Assembly (NCBI RefSeq): GCF_001426865.1 | Contig: NZ_LMFO01000006.1 | Coordinates: forward strand, 624 to 64,623 | DNA length: 64,000 nt | Direction of reading: 5' to 3' | DNA from: Paenibacillus sp. Root52 | Lineage (GTDB): Bacteria; Bacillota; Bacilli; Paenibacillales; Paenibacillaceae | Shown: piece after piece, positions 8,407 through 16,824 of the stretch | Layout of the letters: the number at the start of each line of letters is the position of its first letter | Numbering within the stretch: position 1 is the stretch's first letter | Program-made: the position numbers and the translations under genes | Notes under the pieces: model-generated | Told to the model about the DNA's origin: nothing | Database searches by the model: none | What the model saw: only the letters and a program-made list of their open reading frames with translations

Positions 8407-11088
8407 CTATAATCGTGGGTCTATTCGATCTGATTCGAGGGACAATGTGGCAAGTACACATTCATGAATCCGCTCCACCGATTCGCCCCGTACGAAACGC
8501 TCGATCCCTTCCATTCCCAAAGCACTCTCCATGAGGGCATGTCTTTCTTTTTTGGACGTTTTGCGTTTCCGAAGGCGTGATAAGTTCTCAGGAGCAAGAT
8601 AATCCATACCATAGATGATATGCAAATAGGCGCGTCCTCTAACTTTGATGGCAGGCTGAATCATTTTGTTTCCGTTCCAGGTACGGAACGTCTCCGGTTT
8701 GATTACGATCCCTTCATGACCTTCTGCGGTCATTTCATCCCACCAACGAATAATGTCTGCCTCATCTGTCTCGTCAGCGATGATACGGTATTCTGTTTCC
8801 ATCATCAATGGGGAGATTCGGGCAAACTCACGATTCTGCTCCATATGCCATTCATGCGTCTGCTCCCAGAATGTCCCCGTGCTGTGTGCCAACGTATGGA
8901 ACGGGGCAATCCGAATATCGCCAATATCATTTACATCCCAGCAATAGTACTGGAATACATCGCGAAATGTCTGGGCATTCACAAGCTTAAGTTCAGTCTC
9001 CTGTAACCATTTGGTTACATCACGACCCGCCTTCTCCGCTTCCCGAAGTTTATCCACCATGATGTTACGATCTACAAGAGACGATTCAGACACATGCGCA
9101 TACTGTGAAGCGATTAGCTCCCTTGCCTTCAAGTTCCATGGCACAATCTCGGCGTCAAGTAATACAAATTCGGTTTGATGCCGCTCAAAATAACCATCTG
9201 CGCTCAAGTCCGCATGTAGTCTGGACAATACCAATTGCTCTGTTGCTGGATCAAAAAAGGATCTGCCTGTACGAGTCACGATGTTTCCGAGCATTGGTCG
9301 ACCTACTCGCTGCCGCGCTACCTCCTCATCACGGAAAATCAGCAGTATGGCGCGGCTTCCCATATGTTTTTTCTCAGCAATCATACGGGTAACGCCTTGT
9401 GAGCGATAATACTGGAAGGCATCCTGTGGATGCTCCAGATAACCTTCTACCGAAGAAGCTACCGGCGGTGGACTCATTGTTGGCGGAATGTATACCAGCT
9501 CTTCGAGAGGCACGGTGAAATGGGAGAACGTATCAATCGCCGTTTGTGCAACCTCGCCATGTATCGTTACATCCATCCGCGAATTCGTTTGTACGGTAAA
9601 ACCTTCCTTGAATTTACGCAAATTCGGCGGCGACAAACGTTTTCTTTCCCAACGTAATAATGGGCTGTTGCGATCCTCGGCATAATCCTTCCGGGCAGGT
9701 ACACTAACTGATTCCCGCTCAGGCATGCGCCACGCTGTCAGCATGCCACCAAATACTACCCCTTGGTCAATGTTGACGGTGTCGTTCACAATCGTAGGAT
9801 ATGGACGAGGGTCATGTCCCCAGACGATGCACTCACCAGAAGTATGGTCTACATACCAATCTTTGCGAATAGGACGACCTTCCACATCTGTCCCTTCTAC
9901 ATCACCATATCGGCAGTAATCTTGAATGCGCTTGGATTGTTTTCCTATAAAATGATCTCGTATCCCTGCATGGGCAACGACCACCTGCCGTACACCGTTC
10001 TGGGTGAACACCAGATGTGACGATGCTTCGAGCAAAAAGTCTCGCAGTTCTGCTCGCACTTGCTGTGCCTGATCTGTGCCTTGGGCTTGTTCCAGTTGAA
10101 TCAGCTCAGCTTCTACAAGTTCATCTCCATGACTAAGCGTGACATCGCGACCATCCAGATAACGTGCAATTTTCCAACCATGATTACTATCAATCATATA
10201 AGCAAGCCCTGCCGTGCAATGCTGTTGCCAGAATATCAAACACTTGAGAGATTCAGGCCCACGACTCGATACATCCCCAACCGAAACAAGCTTACGTCCG
10301 TCTGGGTGCTGGTATAGCCCGGTCTCACCTCTCACATATCCCAACTTGACGATTAATTCCATCATCTCTTCATAGCACCCGTGAATATCTCCGATGATAT
10401 CCACTCCTGCTCCCATATCCAGCACAAGTGGGTTCGTTGTCCGAACAAATGTGATCTCATCCGGCTGTTTCAGGATATAATTCGCATCGAATCCTTCTTC
10501 ACGAACAGAGCGTAATGAACGCTTAAATTGCTGTACCTGCTGCTTCACCCGTTGCCGTCCACGCGGATACTCCCGCTGGTTGTCCCGTTCCAACAGCTCC
10601 TTCTCTGGAATATCTAGTACGATGGCGATCACAGGTACGTGTGCTTTTCTTGCCAATCGAATAAGGCGTTCTCGATCTTCCGGATATAGGTGCGTTGCAT
10701 CAATCCACGTCAGCTTATTCAGGCGGCAACGCGTACTTACGATAGCTTCCATTGCCTCAAACGCCTTCGCTGATACCTGCTGATATTCGGCATATAACAC
10801 ATCCGCCTCGCTACGTGGACGGTTCTTCCACTCCATATATTCTTCATCGCCCACTAGCATCCGGAACTGATCTGACGAGACCGCTTCCGTCCGCCGGATG
10901 ACGCCTTCCCTCGCTAAACGATCCAGCAATGTCGTTTTGCCACTGTTTGACGGTCCAACGAGTACCACAACTCCCGCATGTGGCAGCTTGATCTCCCGAT
11001 TTTTCCGCTCTGTGCGAGGTACTTCGTGACCCTTCGGACTAGATACTTCTCCTGCTCTTGATGTTACCTGCTTCTTGTCCTCTCTCAT
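8407..11088 (-). CDS. pnkp: polynucleotide kinase-phosphatase-ligase Pnkp (bacterial RNA repair)
   Basis: 893 residues, the usual size. Domain 1 (about 35-215) is a 5'-OH polynucleotide kinase with P-loop GPSNSGKTT at 45-53 and an Arg-rich lid (DNQREYPRGRQRVKQ). Domain 2 (about 228-470) is a metallophosphatase with DIIGDIHGC, GDVSSRGPES, SNHGWK, VVAHAG and VWGHDP. Domain 3 is an adenylyltransferase of the RNA ligase fold with motif I KKHMGSR near 572. In Clostridium thermocellum Pnkp the enzyme heals 5' and 3' ends and seals RNA only together with Hen1. One oddity: the canonical GDxxDRG reads GDVSSRG, although metal-binding D, R, N and H positions appear kept. The start ATG overlaps the hen1 stop by 4 bases (ATGA), showing translational coupling; GGAGGG lies upstream. 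Confidence 0.95.
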   Translation of the reverse strand: MREDKKQVTSRAGEVSSPKGHEVPRTERKNREIKLPHAGVVVLVGPSNSGKTTLLDRLAREGVIRRTEAVSSDQFRMLVGDEEYMEWKNRPRSEADVLYAEYQQVSAKAFEAMEAIVSTRCRLNKLTWIDATHLYPEDRERLIRLARKAHVPVIAIVLDIPEKELLERDNQREYPRGRQRVKQQVQQFKRSLRSVREEGFDANYILKQPDEITFVRTTNPLVLDMGAGVDIIGDIHGCYEEMMELIVKLGYVRGETGLYQHPDGRKLVSVGDVSSRGPESLKCLIFWQQHCTAGLAYMIDSNHGWKIARYLDGRDVTLSHGDELVEAELIQLEQAQGTDQAQQVRAELRDFLLEASSHLVFTQNGVRQVVVAHAGIRDHFIGKQSKRIQDYCRYGDVEGTDVEGRPIRKDWYVDHTSGECIVWGHDPRPYPTIVNDTVNIDQGVVFGGMLTAWRMPERESVSVPARKDYAEDRNSPLLRWERKRLSPPNLRKFKEGFTVQTNSRMDVTIHGEVAQTAIDTFSHFTVPLEELVYIPPTMSPPPVASSVEGYLEHPQDAFQYYRSQGVTRMIAEKKHMGSRAILLIFRDEEVARQRVGRPMLGNIVTRTGRSFFDPATEQLVLSRLHADLSADGYFERHQTEFVLLDAEIVPWNLKARELIASQYAHVSESSLVDRNIMVDKLREAEKAGRDVTKWLQETELKLVNAQTFRDVFQYYCWDVNDIGDIRIAPFHTLAHSTGTFWEQTHEWHMEQNREFARISPLMMETEYRIIADETDEADIIRWWDEMTAEGHEGIVIKPETFRTWNGNKMIQPAIKVRGRAYLHIIYGMDYLAPENLSRLRKRKTSKKERHALMESALGMEGIERFVRGESVERIHECVLATLSLESDRIDPRL

Positions 11089-12542
11089 TGTTGGTGTCCC
11101 TCCTCTCTGCGCCCAAAAATAATCATCTGTGTAGGCTGTCCATAACCTTCTACCTGTTCACCAATGCCTTGGATCGTATAGGTGTAATTCGTGCCTGCCG
11201 ACCATTCCACACATCGTTCAGCCAGTTCAGCGCGTGTCCATTCGAAACGATGATCGTGGTGACGGAAGCTCTCCTGCTCCATCGCATAGACGTCATTGTA
11301 TTCCTTATTCGGTGTGGTCACGATCAAGACTTCTGGCTGATATTCCTGAAGCAGCGTATTCATAATTCCATCTAGGCGGTACGCCTCAATATGCTCAATG
11401 ACTTCGCACAGAATCATGACATCCTGATGCTGCATCTGTTCATCAAAATAAAATAGTGATCCGATGATCGGCTCTGGCATCGCAAAGACCCCATGACGAC
11501 CCTCCAGCTTCGCAAATCGTTCCATCGCACGTAGACGGGATTGACCAGAAGGCTCCACTGCCAGAATAGACTCTACCCCTGCAATGGTCGCCAGCCTTGC
11601 CGATAACTTCCCTTCTCCCGCGCCCATGTCGACGATTCTCTGTCTGTGTGGCAAACGAGCGACCACCTCCGTAATGGCACGGTATCGCAACTCATTCAAG
11701 TCGTCCGTTAGGACATCATCTGTTGATGCCTCTGTTGATGCCTCGTTTGAACGCTCGGCTAATTCATTTCTGTCATTCTCCACGTCTTCTGCGCTGAGCG
11801 GCTTGTTGTCTGAGATAGACAACCTACCTTCCTTCGACTCATATTTCCTTATAAGTTCAGCGAATCGTAAGGTACGTTTAACAATAAGTTCCTTGTGCGG
11901 ATGGGTCTCCAGCCAGCCGTCACCGTAACGTTTAATTTTATCAATCTCATCCTCGCTGATGAAATAGTGCTTATAGTTATCCAACACCGGAATCAATAGA
12001 AATAACTGACGCAGTGCATTTTGCACGGTCTCCTGACCACGAAGAATGATGCGTCTTACACTGCTTCTCTTCTTCAGATCGAAGGAATAGGACAGCTCTT
12101 CTCGTTCCAAAGTAACGGCATACCCTAAGTGGGAAAATAACTCTTCCACCACGCGATCAGGTAAATCCGAAGCTACCGGTCCGAAGGATAATTGCAGGTC
12201 AAAAGGATGCTCCACCCATTTCGTATATTCTTCCTTCGGTTTACCGTTCAAAGCTGTGCCAAGTGCTGAACGTATGTAGGAGCAGAATAGACTGCTTGTC
12301 ACAAATTCCCGATCATTGATATATTGCGTGATATCGTAACCGTCGGGGCTACCTCTCACCAGATCTACTGGATCAGGCTCTGCATGAATTAACACTTCCG
12401 TCTCACTAGACGTTGCGCGGGTGTAAACCATTCTGACGCGCACGCCTTTGTCTGTCCGATCGTATATATTGTTAGGGTTCTTCGCGAGCAAATGAGACAC
12501 CACTGCCGCGTCTTCCCCACTTGCTTGTAAAATAAGGTGCAT
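11085..12542 (-). CDS. hen1: 3'-terminal RNA ribose 2'-O-methyltransferase Hen1
   Basis: 485 residues. The N-terminal half (to about 240) matches the bacterial Hen1 domain that activates Pnkp ligase (DITQYINDREFVTSS, then FCSYIRSALGTALNG). A variable Glu/Ser-rich linker follows (about 245-285), then a SAM methyltransferase: VDMGAGEGKLS near 300, the metal-binding ILCEVIEHIEAYRL and the later His in HHDHRFEWTR. Bacterial Hen1 methylates the 3'-terminal ribose of cut RNA before ligation, so the repaired RNA cannot be cut again at the same site. ATG 12542 has AAGGAGG 8 bases upstream. It lies 89 bases after the rlaP-type gene and overlaps pnkp by 4 bases. Confidence 0.95.
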   Translation of the reverse strand: MHLILQASGEDAAVVSHLLAKNPNNIYDRTDKGVRVRMVYTRATSSETEVLIHAEPDPVDLVRGSPDGYDITQYINDREFVTSSLFCSYIRSALGTALNGKPKEEYTKWVEHPFDLQLSFGPVASDLPDRVVEELFSHLGYAVTLEREELSYSFDLKKRSSVRRIILRGQETVQNALRQLFLLIPVLDNYKHYFISEDEIDKIKRYGDGWLETHPHKELIVKRTLRFAELIRKYESKEGRLSISDNKPLSAEDVENDRNELAERSNEASTEASTDDVLTDDLNELRYRAITEVVARLPHRQRIVDMGAGEGKLSARLATIAGVESILAVEPSGQSRLRAMERFAKLEGRHGVFAMPEPIIGSLFYFDEQMQHQDVMILCEVIEHIEAYRLDGIMNTLLQEYQPEVLIVTTPNKEYNDVYAMEQESFRHHDHRFEWTRAELAERCVEWSAGTNYTYTIQGIGEQVEGYGQPTQMIIFGRREEGHQQ

Positions 12543-12590
12543 CGATGCTTCCTCCTTCGTTAATCCGTTCTATAAGTGTGTGTTCATAAA

Positions 12591-12628
12591 GAGGTTGTTC
12601 ATAAAGTCGGTTTTCAGGCTTTTTAATC
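12591..12628. repeat. short match to the start of an intergenic repeat
   Basis: GAGGTTGTTC followed by ATAAAGTC matches the left end of the longer element at 26951-27132 (GAGGTTGTTC AAAAAGTC). Similarity fades after about 18 bases. It lies between rlaP and hen1. See the match to the other end of the element at 13627. Confidence 0.4.
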
Positions 12629-12631
12629 TAT

Positions 12632-13423
12632 TCACCATACTTCTTGCAGTGCCAAACGAAAGATACGATCCAGTTCCTGAACCTGTACGGCATCCTCTCT
12701 TGCCATCTGTGAGGCAATCTGTTCATAGTGCTCGATCTGTTCTGTCAAAAATGCTTGGATCGCAGGCAACTGCGGCTCGATATCAAGCTCATCTCCTGCT
12801 TTTTTACGGCGCAGCAGGTCATGAATCTCTATAGATAAAGGATCCCCTGCAGGAATCAGATCTTCAACTAATCGTTCGAACTCCATTGGCGGCATCGTCT
12901 CATATCGCTCAATCCAGCCACAGGCAAGTAGTGGACGCAGGACATAGAAATACTTCTTAATCTTCACCTGATTCCCCTGCAAGTAATCCCGGAAATTTCC
13001 TTTTGCCATATTGAGATAATGAAACATACAAGATTTAGACGAGAACGTTAGTGGCGACTTTGCACGAATCTGCCCTGCTATACTAGACTTCTCCAAGTAC
13101 TGGATCGGCGATTGCAACCACTCCAGCAGCGGGGGATTCGATTTACGGAATAACTTCAGCGCCTTACGCAAATCCCAACCGTTAATATCAAGCTGATCAT
13201 TGATGGGCCGTTCAATAACATCTCGTCCCTCTTCAATAGAGAGATACCATTCCAGCGGTCTCACATAGATAAAGCGTACATCGTAATCACTATCCTGTGA
13301 GGGGAATCCCCAAGCACGACTGCCTGACTCGCAAGCATAGAGGATCTGAACCTGCTCTTCCCGTTCAATCTGCTCCAATTGCTGATGAATCATTGATCGC
13401 ATTTCTTCACTAATTACGTTCAT
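12632..13423 (-). CDS. rlaP: RlaP-type nucleotidyltransferase (RNA-repair-associated polymerase beta fold)
   Basis: 263 residues. The catalytic region lies at about 29-60: GSRAWGF, then DSDYDVRFIYV, giving the G-S-x(9)-D-x-D pattern of polymerase-beta-fold nucleotidyltransferases; a later Asp in NDQLDINGWDL would be the third carboxylate. The C-terminal helical part (KKYFYVLRPLLAC) matches the YcgL/RlaP family, which was named for its linkage to RNA ligase systems. It lies directly upstream of hen1 and pnkp on the same strand, with AAAGGAGGG before its ATG, and is probably the first gene of the operon. A likely job is adding nucleotides to a damaged 3' end before sealing; that role is inferred from family and context. 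Confidence 0.88.
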   Translation of the reverse strand: MNVISEEMRSMIHQQLEQIEREEQVQILYACESGSRAWGFPSQDSDYDVRFIYVRPLEWYLSIEEGRDVIERPINDQLDINGWDLRKALKLFRKSNPPLLEWLQSPIQYLEKSSIAGQIRAKSPLTFSSKSCMFHYLNMAKGNFRDYLQGNQVKIKKYFYVLRPLLACGWIERYETMPPMEFERLVEDLIPAGDPLSIEIHDLLRRKKAGDELDIEPQLPAIQAFLTEQIEHYEQIASQMAREDAVQVQELDRIFRLALQEVW

Positions 13424-13749
13424 TGTATTTCCCTCCTTTGGCGATACGATGCATAGCTCCCGATTCTTCGTGGGTTTGTGATCCTATTTGCTCTCATGTA
13501 ATCGTCTGCTCAAACCTATGGTTTGATTATGCCTCTTCTTGGACGTCAGGAACATGGTGAAAGTATGGCGACAGACACATATAAAATGAAAGCTGCCTAT
13601 GTTCCTGTTACAATAAGAGGATACGAGACGTCTTCTCGGAACTAGCATTCGACCCTGTTTGAACACGCACTTGCAAAACATTTTACAAACTAACAGTGGG
13701 AGAATCTCTACCTATTCACCTGGATCTGAGCCAACAAGGAGTGAGTATT
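13424..13749. promoter_or_regulatory. divergent control region of the RNA-repair operon and WYL regulators
   Basis: About 325 bases between divergent genes with no supported coding sequence. It contains a perfect 9-bp inverted repeat, CAGGAACAT at 13547-13555 and ATGTTCCTG at 13599-13607, separated by 43 bases, which could bind a regulator and loop. An AT-rich TATAAAAT near 13581 could be a -10 element. I could not fix a convincing -35 for either direction. The right part overlaps a repeat fragment at 13627-13673. Confidence 0.4.
13627..13673. repeat. fragment matching the end of an intergenic repeat
   Basis: TCTTCTCGG at 13631 and TTTGAACACGCACTT near 13658 match the right end of the element at 26951-27132 in the same order and with similar spacing. 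The rest of that element is not present here. Confidence 0.55.
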
Positions 13750-15105
13750 ATGGCAAAAGAGAGCTTTGACAAAGAAATTCAGTTTCTTCGTATGTTATCC
13801 CTAACAAGTGGTGCATATAATCGTAAGCAATATGCCGAGCGCCTTGGCATTTCAATACATACCTTCGATAAGACCACACGTCGATTAAAAGAGATTATGC
13901 AGACCGTCTCAGAACAACGCACAGATTCAGAGCCAGGCAAAGAAATGAATGATCTGGCTCGCTTCCAATATGGCGAGTCGGCAGAGCCTATGCTGCTCTT
14001 CCTATTTCGCGCCAAGTCAATGAAAGAGACGGAGGTTAAGCGGCTTGTTCTTCTTTTACATGCGCTTCAGCAAACAGCTCTAACCGCTATGGAACTTCTC
14101 GATGCCTGCTGCGAAGATCTGCCTGAGGACATGGCACTGCCTGATGAGAAAACGATTCGTTCGGATCTTAAATATCTGGAAGAGGTTGGCGTTATTCGCA
14201 AGGAACCTGGCGGCAGACCCTATCGGTATCTTCTGCAACAGGATATCTTGACGAAACTCACGGCTGAGGAACAACTGGAACTATATGATTTTGTGGATAT
14301 TATGGCGAACACTCAGGTTCCTTCTGTTCAAGGATATTTACTACGGGATAGTCTCAAAAAGGCGATTGCCCTAAGTTATCCGCAAGAAGAAGCTACTGAG
14401 CCTTTTATCTATAAATACCACTACTACTCACGCATCTTGGACGAAGCGCATTTATACACCTTACTTGGTGCAATTCGGCAGCGGAAATGGGTTCAGTTTA
14501 TCTACTATTCCCCTAAGAAGCCATCTAGCTACAGCTCACAGAACACGAATCCGTTATTTGAACGAGAAGCTGAGGGACGTCTGAACCGCATCCTTCCCCT
14601 GGAGGTGGTCTATGACCATCAATATGGACGTTGGTATGTTGTCGGATATCAAGGACGTCGTGGATTTGTGAAATTTCGGATGGAGGGCATTACCCAGATC
14701 GAAGAGCAAGATGCGGCGAATGAAGCATATATGGATCAATTAAAAACAAAATGGGCCGATCTTAGCCGTTACAGCTGGCTCGTGGATACCGGAAATACCG
14801 TTACTGTGCAAGCACGTTTCTTCCACCCCACCGATGGTCAGCGCAACTTCATATTGGATCGTGTGAAGTTACAAGGGCAATGGGGTACGATCACGCCTGA
14901 AAGCAGTGATACTTTCCTCTATGAGATTCGTGTGAACGGTACAACTGAGATCAAACCATGGCTGCGGAGTTTCGGCTCTAGCTGTGAAGTGCTTGCTCCC
15001 CGCAGGCTACGTCAAGAAATGATTAAGGAATGGAAGGAGATTGCTCAGTACTATGAACCTGTTCGAGAAAATGTTCAATTACCAGATCATGACGAGATTG
15101 AATGA
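13750..15105 (+). CDS. WYL-domain transcriptional regulator, probably of RNA repair
   Basis: 451 residues. The N-terminus has a helix-turn-helix (NRKQYAERLGISIHTFDKTTRRL, positions about 22-44, quoted in part), the middle a second winged-helix-like part (DEKTIRSDLKYLEEVGVI), and the C-terminal half a WYL-type sensor domain with RKWVQFIYYS and the RILPLEVVYDHQYGRWYVVGY signature, each quoted in short. ATG 13750 has AAGGAG 9 bases upstream and is preferred over an in-frame start at 13696. WYL domains bind nucleic-acid or nucleotide ligands and often sit beside defence and RNA-repair genes. It is divergent from rlaP-hen1-pnkp and overlaps the next WYL gene, which fits control of that operon. Confidence 0.88.
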   Translation: MAKESFDKEIQFLRMLSLTSGAYNRKQYAERLGISIHTFDKTTRRLKEIMQTVSEQRTDSEPGKEMNDLARFQYGESAEPMLLFLFRAKSMKETEVKRLVLLLHALQQTALTAMELLDACCEDLPEDMALPDEKTIRSDLKYLEEVGVIRKEPGGRPYRYLLQQDILTKLTAEEQLELYDFVDIMANTQVPSVQGYLLRDSLKKAIALSYPQEEATEPFIYKYHYYSRILDEAHLYTLLGAIRQRKWVQFIYYSPKKPSSYSSQNTNPLFEREAEGRLNRILPLEVVYDHQYGRWYVVGYQGRRGFVKFRMEGITQIEEQDAANEAYMDQLKTKWADLSRYSWLVDTGNTVTVQARFFHPTDGQRNFILDRVKLQGQWGTITPESSDTFLYEIRVNGTTEIKPWLRSFGSSCEVLAPRRLRQEMIKEWKEIAQYYEPVRENVQLPDHDEIE

Positions 15106-15919
15106 GACAGGGCTGTTCACTTGGACATCACAAGAACGCGCTTGGCTGCGGTTGATGTTGAAGCATCCGGCGGCGTTCGAGGCACTACGTCCCTTGACCC
15201 TTAAGAAACTGCAGGAGATGTTGGAACCAGAGCAGGACTTGAACCTTCAGGACTACCTGACGGAAAAAGCCAAAAGCGTAGAGAACAGCGTCTCCCATCC
15301 ACTTCTCCAATCCTTAAGGCAGATGATATTACATCATCAGGGGTTTCGCTTAACTGGACGTGTCCGCAATGGACGAATCAGCAACGACCAGTTCGGATTT
15401 CCATACAAGCTGGAATACTCTATGGTCAAAAAAGAATGGTATGTGCTCTGGTATGCCCCGCGCTTTCACAAGCTCATGGCTACCAAGCTTCACAGTATCA
15501 TTGCCGTAGAAGCCGAACCTATTGAAGCAGCTCTCGCTTCCAAGTATGCACAAAAGATTACCACATTAACTGAACACCGAAAGACAACTGTGACCATTGA
15601 AGTGTTGCCTGAATTTAATCAGGAGCTGTCGCGGATCCTGTACGCATTCTCCTGCTTCGAGAAGCAGGTCGACTATGATGAAGGCGAACAAACCTACCGG
15701 ATTATACTCACGATTCCACGGGGAGAAATGGATTATGTTCTATCCAAGATGCGCTTTCTGGGCAAAAGAGTTCGGATCACTGACAATGCTTCGCTCCGCA
15801 ACCGTATGGCGGAGACGGCCTCTAAGGTGCTAGCGCGTTATGCGGAATCTGAAGCCGAGGGTGAATCAGAGTCTCAGCGAGCACAGTATGATGAGAGCCA
15901 TACCACAGGCATTTCTTAG
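15053..15919 (+). CDS. second WYL-domain regulator, overlapping the first
   Basis: 288 residues with an N-terminal helical region (MNLFEKMFNYQIMTRL) and a WYL-like C-terminal part (PYKLEYSMVKKEWYVLWYA). It resembles the companion gene often found after a WYL regulator. The start overlaps the upstream gene by 53 bases. I chose ATG 15053 because the residues from there resemble homologues I remember; other in-frame starts (TTG 15041, ATG 15071, ATG 15089) cannot be excluded, and the GGAAGGAG at 15032 is nearer to TTG 15041. The overlap implies translational coupling, so the two may act as a pair. Confidence 0.8.
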   Translation: MNLFEKMFNYQIMTRLNETGLFTWTSQERAWLRLMLKHPAAFEALRPLTLKKLQEMLEPEQDLNLQDYLTEKAKSVENSVSHPLLQSLRQMILHHQGFRLTGRVRNGRISNDQFGFPYKLEYSMVKKEWYVLWYAPRFHKLMATKLHSIIAVEAEPIEAALASKYAQKITTLTEHRKTTVTIEVLPEFNQELSRILYAFSCFEKQVDYDEGEQTYRIILTIPRGEMDYVLSKMRFLGKRVRITDNASLRNRMAETASKVLARYAESEAEGESESQRAQYDESHTTGIS

Positions 15920-16033
15920 GTGGAGTAAATGATGTGATATTCTCAGCACAAAAAGCTTACTTAAGAAGCCGACATATGTTATATGTCATAAGCTCTAATT
16001 TGTGATTGGACGATTCATATATATGTGCCTGCA

Positions 16034-16068
16034 ACAACAAGCCTGGACACAATGTCCAGGCTTGTTGT
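16034..16068. terminator. perfect 16-bp hairpin between convergent genes
   Basis: ACAACAAGCCTGGACA (16034-16049) pairs perfectly with 16053-16068 around a CAA loop. It lies between the convergent WYL and LOR-like genes. There is no good T-run on either strand, so its terminator role is likely but not certain. Confidence 0.6.
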
Positions 16069-16180
16069 ATGATACATCGCCCATGCTTTTATATGTGCAA
16101 TGTGGTGTACGATGTTTAGTTTTTGATACATGGTATTACGCATTATTCAATATGCATCATGCGATACCAGCTTTATTTTC

Positions 16181-16672
16181 CTACGTACTGTTCGCCGAAT
16201 TCCGTCGCTTATTAATCGCATGTACACCCATCACCACCGCGATCAACTCATAAGTACCGAGCTGTTCTGAATCATTGTGAAGCACAAAGGCGCCTGAACT
16301 GAACCACCCGCTTGTTCGTCTGAAGCTGGCTACCGTCCTGCCACCCATACCGGTAATCTCATACTCCTGCGAGAAAGCCGGTGCGGACACCTCATATACA
16401 CCACGAGACCCAGCATCATATTCATACTTTTTACTAAAAAAGCTAAGTCTTGCTCTCAGTACACCCCAATGGCTTCCATCAGCAGAAGTTACATCCCATC
16501 GATTCGTTAACATCCGGAATTTACCGCTGCAGATTAAGCCCGACGTGGCAAATACATCTATAGATGATCCAAAGGCACTTTTTAGATCCAAATGCCCTGC
16601 CTGTTCTTGGTCTTGATTCATAATTTCTGTATAACCAGCGTTGAAAAAATTATCCTTGAAGTACAGCTCCAT
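16181..16672 (-). CDS. LURP-one-related (LOR/Tubby-like) domain protein
   Basis: 163 residues, predicted all-beta with one final helix. The pattern of short strands (DVTSADGSHWGVLRARLSFF, YEVSAPAFSQEYEITGMGG, then TVASFRRTSGWF) and a final hydrophobic helix (YELIAVVMGVHAI) fits the LOR family, which is related to Tubby C-terminal and phospholipid scramblase folds. ATG 16672 is preceded by GGAGGAGGGG. Function in bacteria is unknown. It stands alone. Family assignment is by eye. Confidence 0.6.
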   Translation of the reverse strand: MELYFKDNFFNAGYTEIMNQDQEQAGHLDLKSAFGSSIDVFATSGLICSGKFRMLTNRWDVTSADGSHWGVLRARLSFFSKKYEYDAGSRGVYEVSAPAFSQEYEITGMGGRTVASFRRTSGWFSSGAFVLHNDSEQLGTYELIAVVMGVHAINKRRNSANST

Positions 16673-16762
16673 GGAACCCCTCCTCCTTACAAGTTTATAC
16701 TAATCTACCATTATAGCGTAATTAATCTATTTACGTTATAAAAGAGGCAGAGGCTTCAAATT

Positions 16763-16801
16763 AAAAATGTTCTGTCTGCTCTAGGAGCAACGACAGAACA
16801 T
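16763..16801 (-). terminator. intrinsic terminator of the first GntR/ABC operon
   Basis: A 10-bp stem ATGTTCTGTC/GACAGAACAT with an inner TGCTC/GAGCA stem; read leftward it is followed by TTTTTAA. It lies 24 bases beyond the permease stop. Confidence 0.85.
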
Positions 16802-16824
16802 CATCTATTACATGTTACTTATGA

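Noticed and set aside
11058..11928. Open frames on the + strand opposite hen1
   Set aside because: Shadows of hen1; no start signals or protein-like features.
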